Positions 33,077-42,932 are shown, counted from the stretch's first letter. The stretch: DNA of 64,000 bases from Chaetoderma sp. LZ-2023a (GCA_034401795.1 CM067363.1:32840470-32904469); one strand, 5' to 3'. Translations and numbers: made by a program. Notes: a model not told the origin generated them from the sequence alone.

Positions 33077-33448
33077 TCATGACAGGACCACCCATAAGGG
33101 CTTCCACCTACCTTGACAATGCTCACCTGGGAGGAGGCTAAAGTGATTAGCATGTGAACCATGGCAGACTCTGGCATGTTCACATGTTACGCAGAGAATC
33201 TGGTGCTGAGCATGGGTCTCCAGCAGACAACCACGGCCTACCCTCTCCACCCCATAGAAGTGGCAGACAGACTCGATCTCTTTACATGGGTGAAAGCGGT
33301 CATAAATGTTTCTCCGCAAGGGGTCGACCCAAGGATTGTACTGGGGGTCATTGCGGAGGTGGGCCCACTTGGCATCCAATATCATGGCAGTCTCAGCGCC
33401 CTGTGCCACCGCTGCAGACGCCAGCACGACCAGTATGATGAGAATCAT
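33077..33448 (-). CDS. Polinton small membrane-anchored protein (hypothetical)
   Basis: Minus-strand frame of 123 codons. The ATG at 33,448 follows TATATAGCC, with GTTTAAC at 33,470-33,464, the element's usual start context, so the start is credible. The N-terminus (MILIILVVLASAAVAQG) is a signal peptide or single membrane anchor. The rest is mixed with several Cys and His and no domain I know. Small single-pass proteins of unknown role are usual in Polintons. It lies next to the terminal repeat and 3 bp from the end of the next minus-strand gene. Confidence 0.5.
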   Translation of the reverse strand: MILIILVVLASAAVAQGAETAMILDAKWAHLRNDPQYNPWVDPLRRNIYDRFHPCKEIESVCHFYGVERVGRGCLLETHAQHQILCVTCEHARVCHGSHANHFSLLPGEHCQGRWKPLWVVLS

Positions 33449-33450
33449 GG

Positions 33451-34427
33451 CTATATATGAAGAGTTAAACTGAACAGAGTGAACCCCTCGAGAAATATCT
33501 GTGCCAGATCGAGCCCTGTTCCATCCGGATCGATAGTGATCTTCATCCTCTCAGGGGCAGGGGCTAACTGCTTCACTCTGCCGCCGGCTAAGAAACATAG
33601 CTCTAGGACTATATGAGTCGTTTGTGGGCTAGTGAGTCCGACTTCCTGAAGCAGTTTAACAGCACCCTTGACTTTGGAGACATGTGACACCCCATCTACC
33701 CATAGGGTACCCTCCTTGAGGATAACAGCTTCTTTTGGTCCATCGAATGAATGACGCAGAAGGAGCTTTCCAGCTGTAACCCCGATCTTGTGACCCACCC
33801 TCGTCAGGGAGACACCTTCACCTATGTTGGTGAGGATGGAGGCTCCCCGATTGTAGAGCTTTCGAACTGTCCATCCTTTTTCACAACAGTGGAGAGGAGG
33901 GTAACCTCTATGTCAATGACTGCGGGAGGCCTATATAGGGGCAACCATGTTTGCCAGTCACCCCCAGGTCCAGCACAATACCACACTTCATTCTTCTCAA
34001 ATATGAACTGCAGGTTTTTTGCCAGGGTCAATAGCAGGCCATCATGGGCCATCAGCGGGGCACCTCTCGAATAGGGTTTGACCAGATGAAAGCTGAGGTC
34101 GTTATTTAGGGTGTTGATATCTGCCACCTCTGTATCCGAGAGCTCAATCAACAGCTCGAGGATGTACATCCTCTTCGGGAAATCGTACCGAAACACGATT
34201 TTGTGGCCATTTATGTTGTGACCCAGATGCTCCTTCATCACATCCTTGAGGTCTGTGTGCAGCTCCACCCCATCACCACCAATGGGGTGGAGAGAGAATG
34301 CCTTTGAGCTTGCTTCGTACTGTAGAGCGAATGACTTGCCATCACTCTCTTCTACCTTGGCAGCATCAACTGCGTACACATCTGCCAGGTCAGCAAGACC
34401 AGTTGAGTGAGCAAATATGGGTTCCAT
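33451..34427 (-). pseudogene. Polinton protein of about 325 residues (candidate minor capsid by size only)
   Basis: Starts at ATG 34,427 behind TATAGC and the GTTTAAAC palindrome 34,444-34,451. 34,427-33,822 gives 201 residues (KEHLGHNINGHKIVFRYDFP, LVKPYSRGAPLMAHDG); a frameshift near 33,840 leads to a second part (GVSLTRVGHKIGVTAGKLLL, HIVLELCFLAGGRVKQL) that ends at 33,451. The beta-rich look and a size of about 325 residues fit a Polinton penton-type minor capsid protein, but I do not recognise the sequence, and size is weak evidence. It is divergent to the gene at 34,466. Confidence 0.5.
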
Positions 34428-34465
34428 TGCATGCTATAGGAGGGGTTTAAACAAGACATATAACC

Positions 34466-34819
34466 ATGTCGATTGTCTGACTGCTGCTCTCCGGTGGTGA
34501 GAATGTAATCTCACCCTCTCTAGAGGGGAGACGGGTGGTACAGTACTGTGTCGAATAGGGCACAACATACATACACGCTGATGTGCTACATCAACCTCCG
34601 GGCAGTGCACACAGCAGCTCACTAGTAGAAGTCGGCCGGGACGTGATAGAGTATCTCCCAGGTGCCAACAGCAACCTATGGAAAGCTATCAGTCCTAGCC
34701 TGTTCACACCTGTAAATCACCTGTTTGACAGCCCCTCCATTAACATATATGCCAACATGGATGGGATATCGAATGCCCATTTAGAGTTTACACTCTTATT
34801 ACTCATTGACTTGACATGA
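34466..34819 (+). pseudogene. Polinton small protein, two in-frame stops
   Basis: Reads from ATG 34,466, 14 bp after the GTTTAAAC palindrome and directly after CATATAACC. 117 residues with TGA at 34,478 and TAG at 34,556; the frame is otherwise kept to TGA 34,817. The N-terminus after the first stop is hydrophobic (LLLSGG). The stop codon overlaps the next start (ATGA). Function unknown. Confidence 0.5.
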
Positions 34820-35397
34820 TATCATACCAGCATTATCTGACCTTGGCTGAGACGATGAAGAAAGAGGTTTGCCCCTCCATGACCCCTGCACAGATAGAGG
34901 CCTCAAACGAACAGAGGGTTGCACTGCAACAAGAAGGAGAGTGACTACAGCAGGAGAACTGGTATCAACAGAACACAAGCCTTGCAAGGAGGCGAAGGAA
35001 CTGTGAAAATTTCTGATACAGGCAGGCCCTCCTGGATGAGAGTAAGCAGGACGCAGGAGTCTTGACAGACGCCGATGAGCTAGATGTCTTCACAGACAAG
35101 GATGAGCCATGTGGCTTCTCAGACGAGGATGAGCCAGATGTCATGCAGTTGAAAGAGGAGATGGCGCAGAAGTGTAAGACCAAGAAAACCACCCAGCAGC
35201 AGACCTATTATCTTGGTGATAAGGTGAAGTTCCAGATGTCATGTCTCAGAAAGGTACTGACACCTGACATAGTGCTGGATGACCTCTGTCTAAGAGACAT
35301 CTGTCTCGAAACCAGCAAGCTGGCATGGATCACCAGGCTCTCCAAAATGAACCCTTCTATGACTCATGAGCAGATTTTGCAGGTGATGCAGGTTTAA
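34816..35397 (+). pseudogene. Polinton protein with acidic middle, two in-frame TGA
   Basis: Starts at 34,816 (MISYQHYLTLAETMKKEV), overlapping the previous stop by 4 bp. 193 residues to TAA 35,395, with TGA at 34,942 and 35,014. The middle is acidic (DADELDVFTDKDE, SDEDEPD), and the C-terminal half (YYLGDKVKFQMSCLRKVL; SKMNPSMTHEQILQVMQ) is globular-looking. Not recognised. Next to the hydrophobic protein at 35,412, 14 bp away. Confidence 0.55.
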
Positions 35398-35411
35398 TCT
35401 CCAAGTATACT

Positions 35412-36037
35412 ATGGCAAAATCAGAGTGGCGGAAGCAACCAGAAATATACACCTCCCTGATTGCTGATGAGGGGGGTACAGTACACGGCTGCCGACTCCA
35501 GCAGATAGATACCATCAGACAGAATCTCGTCCATGAGGCAGAAAAGTACAGCAGAATGCGTAGGCGATATAAGACATCCTACAACGTCCTCGCGCATACA
35601 ACCACTGCTGCGGGTGTGATTGGAGCCAGTGCTGGGGTGGTAGCTGTGGCCACTCTCACTGCAGGGGTGGGGGCCATCATCGCCATCCTGCTGGGTGGCA
35701 TAACACTAGCTGCCACTGTCTTGGCGACGGGCTTGGGGGTGGGCAGTGGCAGATCACAAGGAGGCTGGAGAAGCATGCTAAGTACATGGCACTGGCACAG
35801 AGTATGTTACGGACTATCGACGAGTCTGTCAGCAAAGCTCTCGAGGATGGCCAGGTCACTGATGAGGAGTACAACCATATATTGAAGGTCCAAGCCCTGT
35901 ACTGCACAGAGAAACCTAAAGTGCGACAGCAATACCTCGAAGGCTCCAGTGGGCGGGTTTATATGGAGGAGTTCAAAAACGAGATGTTACGGCGAGGTCG
36001 CCTCACTGGTCTCTGGCATCGAGATGACTACAAATAG
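35412..36037 (+). pseudogene. Polinton membrane protein with Ala/Gly-rich hydrophobic pair
   Basis: ATG 35,412 follows GTTTAATCTCCAAGTATACT. Residues about 60-115 are strongly hydrophobic, Ala/Gly/Val-rich (GVIGASAGVVAVATLTAGVG, IIAILLGGITLAATVLATGL), giving two membrane segments. A frameshift near 35,757 shifts the rest into the frame that ends at 36,037 (LAQSMLRTIDESVSKALEDG; EEYNHILKVQALY), so the intact protein would have about 208 residues. The N-terminal part looks like a soluble helical domain. Role unknown; virion membrane or envelope-like function is conceivable but unproven. Confidence 0.6.
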
Positions 36038-36076
36038 TGTGCTGCCTGTATGGTAGCTTTAAGAACACCAGTATAG

Positions 36077-37369
36077 ATGGCCTTCCCACTGAACCTCACA
36101 ACAGTCATCCGTAGCCAACCGCCCCTCCTGGGTACACCCTTGACTGGCCTGAGAGGTCTACTGGATGATATACCAGAGCTAACACCGTTCTCCATTACAG
36201 TGGATGGACGGTCCTGAACCAGCTTCTCCGTCAACCCATGACTGCTGACCAACCGCCCCATCACCATCAATGATGCGAAGCAAGCTCATACTTGGATGGC
36301 TGCTCCAAGCCTCTCATACTGGAATCAGCAGCTGAACTTTGCCATGTAGTGTGCCACAGCAGGATGTGGAGTAAGTTCCACCCTGCTTCACTCCTATTCT
36401 GGTACTCCTGAAGCTGTGCTTATCGCCAGCTGTCTCAGATTCCACATGTACTTCATGGTGCGATGAATCCTCCATGAGCTGGGTGCAAGCCTCCCTGATA
36501 CAAATGCCTTCGACCCACAGCTCAACAGTCATAGCATCTCAGCGGCCAGCAGACTACAGAGAGAGTTGAGTGCTCACCCAGACTACCGGTGGCATGGTGG
36601 TGACAACAGCGGTCTAGGGGTTATGTACGGTGACCCGAGACGTGACTACTCAGGATTCCCCTATCGAACCCACCGACGAGTAGGCCGTTGGAAGACAGTG
36701 ACATTCTCATTCGATCCAGACTCCGATCCTGGAGCGCTGGTGCAAAATATGCACATCACTGGCTTGCGGCAGGACTATCCAGATGTGTGGAAGTACTTTG
36801 TCCCACACACCACCTCAGGCCTCACACCAGCAGGGATCGTTCGGATCAACCAGTCCCTGGAAGCACTGTGCTACTGCCTCCTTATGGCACAGACCCAGCT
36901 GCGGCATTCCATAGATGGTGTCAGTGGAGCAGAGGTCCAGGCCATGTTCATCAGTCTCGTGGAGGACATGAGCATCGCGGCAGACCCCAGTAGTCTTATT
37001 GCTAAGTTCCATCAGGGGTTGCAGAAGGCCCATCGCAAACTTGACTTTGCTATTTCGCCACACCTATGGTTGATTCCGAGCAACATGATCATGAACATTG
37101 AGGACCTCCAAGTCACGGGCTATAACAACATGATAGTCGAGGGGAGTTCCCCCGGTGTCCACTTCAGCTTCAACACTGCCATCAACGCACCTATGCGTAG
37201 TACGAGCCATACAGGCATTCCGACCCTGACACTGCAGCCAGTCGACATGGCGGCTCCAGGTGCCTCGACACTGCAGCCGGTCAACACGACACCGCTTCCC
37301 ATGGGAGCTCTACGTGTGGTGTCAGGCCTAGCTATCGTGGCACTCGAAATCAGCCTACTCCGCCACTAG
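36077..37369 (+). pseudogene. Conserved Polinton protein of 430 residues, four in-frame stops
   Basis: One continuous frame from ATG 36,077 (after CTTTAAGAACACCAGTATAG) to TAG 37,367, with stops at 36,215 (TGA), 36,239 (TGA), 36,347 (TAG after YWNQQLNFAM, before CATAGCGVS) and 36,464 (TGA after FHMYFMVR, before ILHELGASLP). From memory, proteins with this combination (YW..Q..FA.WCAT.GCGVS; FH.Y...R.IL.EL..PLP) are widespread in invertebrate Polintons as long uncharacterised structural-type proteins; I cannot verify this here. By size it could be a capsid-related component. Sequence from 36,946 was partly copied into the left terminal repeat. Confidence 0.65.
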
Positions 37370-37458
37370 CACATCAGATATAAGACTATCCTGACTCTCT
37401 ACAGTAGCAGTGGGGACCACGGTGAGACACTGAACCAGCTTGGCATGCCCTACAGCCC

Positions 37459-37842
37459 CTATACCCAATGCCAACATGACATCCAAGGGCTGGAGGGTTC
37501 GGCAGTGCATCCTTTCTCCAGCATGTAGTATCGCAGAGCCTTGCTCAGCTCTGAGTCCGGTGAGGCCATGGCGGTCTGCAACTGCTGGAACACATCTGAC
37601 AGATACTCCCGATCCTTGTAGAAACCTTTAGCTCACAGGAGCTGCTCGACGATACTCTCACCCATGATAAGGTATTCGAGGAAGCAGATCTGTCCCTTGC
37701 CAAATCCTAGATAGAGCTTCACAGCTGTCAGCTCCTCTGTCAGCTCAGCACCGGAGAGTTCATCTGGTGTCTTCTTCTTGTAGTCCTTCGACTCCCTCCG
37801 GAAGACATCATAGTACTTCTTGCATAGCGTGAGCCCGGACAT
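37459..37842 (-). pseudogene. Polinton small protein, one in-frame TGA
   Basis: ATG 37,842 is preceded on the minus strand by TTAAAC directly upstream. 127 residues to TAG 37,459, with TGA at 37,633 between EQLL and AKGFYKDREYLSDVFQ. The protein is helical and charged (KKYYDVFRRESKDYKKKTPD; FQQLQTAMASPDSELSKALR). Divergent from the mini-gene at 37,864. Function unknown. Confidence 0.5.
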
Positions 37843-37863
37843 GTTTAAGATGTCTCAATAGAG

Positions 37864-37974
37864 ATGAATATTCCTGAGTACCAACCCGGCTACCTGGCAG
37901 ATGCAGACTGGGAAGATCTTATTAGCTCTCTCGACAGGGGACGCAGACATTTAACCGCGTTGTATACTCAGTGA
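37864..37974 (+). CDS. Polinton micro-ORF, 36 residues
   Basis: ATG 37,864 follows GTTTAAGATGTCTCAATAGAG, the shared start context. The peptide starts MNIPEYQPGYLADADW and ends in TALYTQ. It is undisturbed. Its stop lies 7 bp before the next ATG. Being this short it could be chance, but the upstream motif and close packing favour a gene. Confidence 0.35.
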   Translation: MNIPEYQPGYLADADWEDLISSLDRGRRHLTALYTQ

Positions 37975-37981
37975 TTAAACA

Positions 37982-38383
37982 ATGACCTCAACGGTACAGA
38001 TCGTGAAGCAACTGCCTGAGAGCCAGGCGAGTCTTCAGAAGGTGGAGAACCTGCTGCGAACCAAGACACAGAAGTTACTGACCAAAGCAAAACTTCTGGC
38101 AGTCCATATCGCCAGTAACGTGGCGGCGAATGTGGCCATGGTGAAGATGACAGGGGGAAATGAGGTTCTTCCTGCCGCCACTGCGGCTGTCCTCGCTACA
38201 GTGGTGAGTGGGGTGGCCAGGCACTGTCTCGGAATAACTCACCCCATCCCAAAGATCGCCCTCAGTGGTGCCGCATACACTGTTGCCACCAAGATCATGG
38301 GTGAACGTGTTACACTAATGGAGGCCGTGGTTCTAGGGCTAGCAACGAGTCGAATGGCTGAGATCATCGTCGCCTACGTTTAA
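37982..38383 (+). CDS. Polinton hydrophobic protein, 133 residues, intact frame
   Basis: ATG 37,982 is preceded by TTTAACCGCGTTGTATAC and TTAAAC, the same compound arrangement as before 41,012. After an amphipathic N-terminus (QLPESQASLQKVENLLRTK) come Ala/Val-rich segments (VAANVAMVKM; VLPAATAAVLATVVSGVA; LMEAVVLGLATSRMAEIIV), likely two to three membrane helices. No stops within. Function unknown; it ends directly before the gene at 38,403. Confidence 0.55.
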   Translation: MTSTVQIVKQLPESQASLQKVENLLRTKTQKLLTKAKLLAVHIASNVAANVAMVKMTGGNEVLPAATAAVLATVVSGVARHCLGITHPIPKIALSGAAYTVATKIMGERVTLMEAVVLGLATSRMAEIIVAYV

Positions 38384-38402
38384 CCCCTCTGAATAGTGAG
38401 AG

Positions 38403-38765
38403 ATGGATCACGAGACCCCTGCAGCATATGAGGCATGGCATGCCAGAGGGTGGTGTGTAGCCCATAGTCGAGGACGCAGACCACCAATGCCCTGGAATGG
38501 TGGACCGCCCACAAGGCGTGCCCCTGCAAAAAGGGCCAGTACCCTGAGCACTTCTACCTATTCCCTTGGCTGACTGCGTGGTCCTCGTATGCCCAACTAT
38601 TTCACTAGGGGTATGACTAGTAGTTTTAAGCCGTCTGTATATGAATCTGACTCTGTCACTCACAGACCTAGAAAGCAAAGAGCTAGGCCATCTTGCTCAC
38701 GTGGGCGAGGCATGCCTCGGTTCAGAGGACACTGTTGCCCCTATCTCCTTCCCAGACTTCGATGA
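38403..38765 (+). pseudogene. Arginine-rich Polinton protein (candidate core protein)
   Basis: ATG 38,403 after GTTTAACCCCTCTGAATAG. Starts MDHETPAAYEAWHARGWC and becomes basic (RGRRPPMPWNGGPPTRRAP). TGA at 38,571 may be a real end (56 residues) or a mutation, since the frame goes on with RMPNYFTRGM and RPRKQRARPSCSRGRG to TGA 38,763 (120 residues). Short Arg-rich proteins condense DNA in adenovirus-like virions; that role is only an analogy. The 3' part overlaps the next gene's start in another frame. Confidence 0.4.
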
Positions 38766-39153
38766 GAAGGGAGACCCGCAGGAGATCCGAGGTATCATCC
38801 CAGCCCGAGATCTCATCGGGAACACTGATACGGTAGGACAATCGGCCATTAACAAGGCCAAGACTGTATACAAGGGGATGGGCATCAAGGAGAGGGCGAC
38901 GATGCTCGGTATGCTCGGAGTCGATGAGGCTGGATCCATCAAGGTTATGGCTGAGTCCTATGCACAGGACCTGGTTAAGGATTTTCTGAAACCACGGAGC
39001 TCATTCCGACAGGATGGAGAGAATCTCAAGATAGGTACCCTCGGCCTGAGCTCTATCACTGTCGATGGCCAAACAGGTGCTACTGCCAGCCTCCGGCTAC
39101 CAGAGGTGAAGAAGTCAGGGTTCTTTGGTTTGCCATTTAAGACCACAGGATAG
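38641..39153 (+). CDS. Polinton protein, 170 residues, intact frame
   Basis: ATG 38,641 comes directly after TTTAAGCCGTCTGTAT. Notable parts are SFPDFDEKGDPQEIRGIIP, KTVYKGMGIKERATMLGMLG and a Gly/Phe-rich end KKSGFFGLPFKTTG. No domain recognised. Located between the basic protein and the 39,156 gene, with 2 bp to the latter, as in a virus-like late cluster. Confidence 0.5.
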   Translation: MNLTLSLTDLESKELGHLAHVGEACLGSEDTVAPISFPDFDEKGDPQEIRGIIPARDLIGNTDTVGQSAINKAKTVYKGMGIKERATMLGMLGVDEAGSIKVMAESYAQDLVKDFLKPRSSFRQDGENLKIGTLGLSSITVDGQTGATASLRLPEVKKSGFFGLPFKTTG

Positions 39154-39155
39154 TC

Positions 39156-39443
39156 ATGGCTTCCCATGCATGTATCATACAGATACTGGATGTACTAGAC
39201 ACTGTGGGTGCTGACACAGGCCCTCTATGCTATCTCCTCAGCTGCTGCTGGGATTTCATGCTTGACGCCTCTATCGCATCCTTCGTATCTGCCGGAGGTG
39301 CAGGATTCCCCGCTCTGCAGGTGAAAGAGCTGGTGCAGGAAGTACTGCCGTTTAGTCTCCCAGATATAGACGAGGCTACCGCTGAGCAAGTGCTAACCAT
39401 CCTCCACATGCATGTCTGTACCATTCGACAGTATGCCAGCTGA
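39156..39443 (+). CDS. Polinton protein, 95 residues
   Basis: ATG 39,156 follows ATTTAAGACCACAGGATAGTC. Helical and hydrophobic with several Cys (PLCYLLSCCWDFML), ending in VLTILHMHVCTIRQYAS. Overlaps the ATPase start by 32 bp. Not recognised; I looked for the His, Asp/Asn, Gln and Cys landmarks of adenain-type proteases and did not find them. Confidence 0.45.
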   Translation: MASHACIIQILDVLDTVGADTGPLCYLLSCCWDFMLDASIASFVSAGGAGFPALQVKELVQEVLPFSLPDIDEATAEQVLTILHMHVCTIRQYAS

Positions 39444-40074
39444 TGCTGGCCAGGTGGTGCTGATCATTGCGCCATCAGGACACAGGAAAAACATCTTGCT
39501 GCGGGCTCTCCTGGCCAAACATCTACACTCTCAATACATCCTTCTGGTGTCTGACTCCGCCACTGAGGCGGTTGACAGTAATGATCAATGGTACAATGGC
39601 CCAATCACCAAGACGCAGAACCTGCAAGCACTGATGGAGAAGCTGCTGGCAGACCAACTGACAGAACCACTTGTTCTAGTTATCGATGACCCTGCAATGG
39701 ACCAGAAGACAGTCAACTACCTCAGCAACATCACCAGGCACATCCGGCACACAAAGATAACTGTCTTCATCCTCTTTCAGAAGTACACTGGCAAGATCTC
39801 ACCAGACATCCACCACAATGCCCGGTTGCTATACTTCAGCTCCAAGTGTGGACGTGCCCTGCTCGAGACCATATACGACAGCCTATCTCTCAAGGAGACC
39901 AAAGGGGACTTTATCGCAGGTATACAGAGGGCAGCTGAGCTGTACCACTTCATTTTCAGCAACAAGGAGACAGGTGAGCTATCACACTTCACGCCATCTC
40001 TGGAAAAGGCACATACCTTCACCTACAAGCTCAATCCAGCCAGGAAACTAGCCTGCTCTACGGGTCATCGCTGA
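39412..40074 (+). CDS. ATP: FtsK/HerA-type genome packaging ATPase, Walker A degenerate
   Basis: 220 codons, close to the usual 220-250 of Polinton packaging ATPases. An early P-loop region reads VVLIIAPSGHRKN (39,469-39,492 for the loop): compared with GxSGxGK(S/T) it lacks two Gly and the final Ser/Thr, while Pro, Ser, Gly and Lys remain. Walker B is LVLVIDDPAM (residues 87-96). Then RHIRHTKITVFILFQKYT with a sensor Gln, and SSKCGRALLETIYDSL. The frame is open but the P-loop changes fit loss of function by G-to-A changes. The start is assigned to the first ATG; MPADAGQ (39,433) is an alternative. Confidence 0.85.
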   Translation: MSVPFDSMPADAGQVVLIIAPSGHRKNILLRALLAKHLHSQYILLVSDSATEAVDSNDQWYNGPITKTQNLQALMEKLLADQLTEPLVLVIDDPAMDQKTVNYLSNITRHIRHTKITVFILFQKYTGKISPDIHHNARLLYFSSKCGRALLETIYDSLSLKETKGDFIAGIQRAAELYHFIFSNKETGELSHFTPSLEKAHTFTYKLNPARKLACSTGHR

Positions 40075-40081
40075 CAGACTG

Positions 40082-40972
40082 TCACAGCTGCTGCAACCTT
40101 TTTAATTCATCAGAAGGCTGCACAGTCCCTGCTACTTCGTCCGCGGTCTCTGCTATTTCGTCAGATGCTTGAGGAACTTTGTTAGAAGCTTGAGGAACTT
40201 CGTCAAAAGCCTGAGGAACTTCGTCAGAAGCATGTCGCTTAAACTCTACCCACTGAGGGTCAGAGTCTAGGGCTCTCTTCTTCTGGAGCTTCTCACAGAA
40301 GATCCACTTTGTCCATGCGCGATGAGTATCTGACTTGTGAGTGGATTTGATGAGGTAGTCCTGGTAGTTATCTGGGAATTTCAGAAATGCTGCGAGATCA
40401 CTGGCCAATCTCCTGCGCCCTTCTTCATTGAAGATGTGCTCAACAGCCTCCTTGCAGCCAACAGTGAAGCCCTCCTTAGTACCTTCTGCATGACCGGTGT
40501 CAAGGCTCTCCGCTACAGTGGCACTGACCTCCTCCCTGAAGTAGTTATTTGCTCCAGACTGGAGTCTATCCAGCATCTCTCGCTCTTCCTGGCTATGGAG
40601 GCTAAATATGGCAGCCCACTTCCTGACCATTAGTAGATCTTTGGGGTCGACCCTCGCCTTTTGGAGAGCTAGAATAACAGGATTGTTGGTTTGGGCCACA
40701 GGTAGGCCGAGTGTCCTGCCCTGGGTGCTGTCAAACTTCCGGTAGAGTATCCGAGTCAGGAGTTCTTTTGTACTACGAGCTGGCGCTCCTTCCTCTATGG
40801 TGGCCAGTATCTCCACATCAGACGGAATTGTGACCGTGGCTCACTCGTGAATAATGTTGATGTCACGAAGCAGTCCTCAGTCCGTGTCACAGTGGGACAG
40901 TGCACGCCATGGCTGTTGTGCCGACTTGTCCTGCTGCCTATAGACAATCTGCCGGAGAACTTTACCAAACAT
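40082..40972 (-). pseudogene. Polinton protein of about 295 residues with C-terminal heptapeptide repeat
   Basis: Reading on the minus strand from ATG 40,972 (MFGKVLRQIVYRQQDK) the frame is continuous to 40,082 except for TGA at 40,877 and 40,841. The main body is helical (KDLLMVRKWAAIFSLHSQEE; RRRLASDLAAFLKFPDNYQD). Near the C-terminus a 7-residue unit repeats about five times (DEVPQAF, DEVPQAS, NKVPQAS, DEIAETA, DEVAGTV). Not recognised. It is divergent from the gene at 41,012, with about 40 bp between the starts, and tail-to-tail with the ATPase (7 bp). Confidence 0.6.
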
Positions 40973-41011
40973 GGCAGCCATTTAACCCCTCTATATACCC
41001 AGACCTTAAAC

Positions 41012-42143
41012 ATGCTGCAGTATGTGCAACATCCAGATGGGGCCATTGAACCCACGACATCGCACCACACTGATCCACAGAAGGACTGCCTGATGGTCAT
41101 TCGACCCAGTATACACGATGAGAACCTGTTGTCCGCTGCTGGGAAGTACATTGACTTTGCAATCTCGGCAAAGATCCACGAGATCAAGAGCATGATACTC
41201 GAGTTCAAGCTCAAGAGCACAATAGAACAGACAGTAGAGCTCCCGCAGGTTCTGAACAGGTGGGAGATTGTGCAGAGCAACAGCACCATGGACACCACCT
41301 GTGAACGATGAGCACTGAGTCCTAGGTCCGCTGGCTCGTGGCCCAACCTTCTATGTGAAGGGAAAGGGGTACTACGCTGTGGGGTGCAATGAGGGGTTCA
41401 CGGAATTCGAACCATGGGCAGGTGTCAAGAAGCCTGTGGCAGTTCCGCTCTTAACACTCCTCGAGAACACACACAGGAATCAAGCTGCCATGCAGGATAG
41501 GCTGTTCCTCTGGGTGTACACTGAGCAGCTCGCAGATGCGACGATGAATGCTCCAAGACTTCATGTCTGGCATGACGAGAATGACCTGGAGCTGAAGCAA
41601 ACGGGTTCCAAACAGCGGATCGTGCATGTGGAACGAGAACACCAGCAGGTCCAAGCCACAGCTAACCAACGGGTAGAGCTGACATTGCATCGTGGTGTGT
41701 CGGACTCTGTAGCTGTTGTGGTCCTGGTGCAGAAGGGAGGAGCCATTCAGCAGGTGGATAAGCACTTCAAGCTTATGGTTGCTGGGACCAATGTTCTTTG
41801 TGAGGTACGCGAGCTGGCTGATTGCCAACTCTACAGACAGAAAACTAAGTCATATGCACTTCTGCGGCTAACCAGTGGAAGCGACAACCTCGAGTTGGCA
41901 CTGGAGGGTCGTCACCACCTCGGGGGCAGGGACATCCCACCTAATCATGGGAACCGGCTCAGCTTCAACATCGGAAACCTCATATCTGGGACTCGCTCAT
42001 TAGGTGTGATGGTACTTTACTTTGGCTATGCTAAGGTATGCATGTCGAACACATCAGGTATTCAGCTTGAGCGTGCGTGGAGCACGACTCCTGTCATTAC
42101 CACTGCAGCTGCCACCACTACTATAAGCTCTGCTGTCTTCTGA
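41012..42143 (+). pseudogene. Polinton protein of about 377 residues, candidate structural protein
   Basis: I place the start at ATG 41,012 because TTTAAC, TATATAC and TTAAAC precede it as at 37,982; the open frame itself reaches further left (40,847). Parts: MLQYVQHPDGAIEPTTSHH, ENLLSAAGKYIDFAISAKI, then a frameshift near 41,300 and TGA 41,316, then FYVKGKGYYAVGCNEGFTEF, a beta-rich middle, and a C-terminus RLSFNIGNLISGTRSLGVMV followed by SAVF and TGA 42,141. Size and beta character suggest a virion protein. I cannot say major or minor capsid. Confidence 0.55.
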
Positions 42144-42436
42144 CCTGTCGATGCTTCATAGTCGAGCGTTGGCTCAGATACAGCCTCGTAGTACTCATCA
42201 AGACTCTCATCTGCCTCTTTTATGCTCTGGTTGGCCTGAGCTCGGAGTTGTCGGCGGCGTGCCTCCCTCTGGCGCATATGCTTGAGTGCTTTGCTGTACT
42301 CAAACTTCTCCTTAGACAGCTTCTCCATCGCCTGGTTATGACGCTCACGCTCGACCTCTGCCGCCTTCTTGTCGGCGATGCTGAGTCACCAGTTTGCTAG
42401 GGCAAACACGCCCACATTCAAGATTGCGGATGGCAT
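42062..42436 (-). pseudogene. Coiled-coil membrane-anchored Polinton protein, one TGA
   Basis: ATG 42,436 (minus) follows TATAGC and TTTAAA 42,456-42,451. 124 residues with TGA at 42,386 after MPSAILNVGVFALANW. The middle is a basic coiled coil (SKALKHMRQREARRRQLRAQ), then an acidic patch, then a C-terminal membrane helix (AELIVVVAAAVVMTGVVLHA). The 3' end overlaps the end of the 41,012 gene by about 80 bp tail-to-tail. Function unknown. Confidence 0.55.
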
Positions 42437-42464
42437 GCTATAGACTACAGTTTAAAGCTACTAT

Positions 42465-42932
42465 ATAGCTGTCCCCCAGCGACGGATCTCCAGAGCGCTG
42501 TATGAACCAGAGGCTTATGAAGATCTAGTCGAGGATATAGATGACGAGGACTATGAGGAGGACTATGATGAGGAGGATGATGCAGACGACTATGATATAG
42601 CGGAGACCGCAGGTGAGTATGATGATGTAGAGCCTGAATCCCGCAAGCTAGTACACAGAGTGAAAGGAATCTATCGCACTTACGTAAAAGGTTCTATCGG
42701 TCTGCTGGCAGCAGTTGTGGCTCTGATCGCTCTGTTCACAATGAAGGCTGGTGAGATGGTCCGCAAGATCACCAACAATGCTCTCCATGGGGTGGAGAAG
42801 ATTTCTGAAGCCATACCACCCATCGCCTCAGGAGTAGGTACGTTCTTCAGAGTCGCAAGCCCTTGGCTACCGTACGTTGCCATAACACTTGCGGCCATCT
42901 GGGCCGCCGAACATTTAAGCCGTACTATATAA
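42465..42932 (+). pseudogene. Polinton acidic membrane protein, start codon probably lost
   Basis: The frame opens after TAA at about 42,453 and no ATG occurs before the conserved-looking part. AVPQRRISRALYEPEAYEDL follows ATA at 42,465, which would be ATG with one transition, but the same bases are part of TATATAG, so this is uncertain. Next is an acidic stretch (DDEDYEEDYDEEDDADDYD), then two membrane segments (GSIGLLAAVVALIALFTM; WLPYVAITLAAIWAAEHL), stop TAA 42,930. It shares TTTAAA with the divergent gene 42,436. Confidence 0.55.

Noticed and set aside
33154-33460. Plus-strand frames opposite the 33,077-33,448 gene
   Set aside because: No start motif on that strand and no recognisable content; the minus-strand frame has both a start motif and an N-terminal membrane segment.
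40847-41011. Earlier start for the 41,012 gene
   Set aside because: The frame is open to the left, but that DNA codes for the N-terminus of the divergent minus-strand gene (start 40,972), and the start motif lies directly before 41,012.
41451-41828. Minus-strand frames opposite the 41,012 gene and many similar antisense frames in the Polinton
   Set aside because: They lack the start motif, have no domains and lie opposite better-supported genes, so they are shadows.
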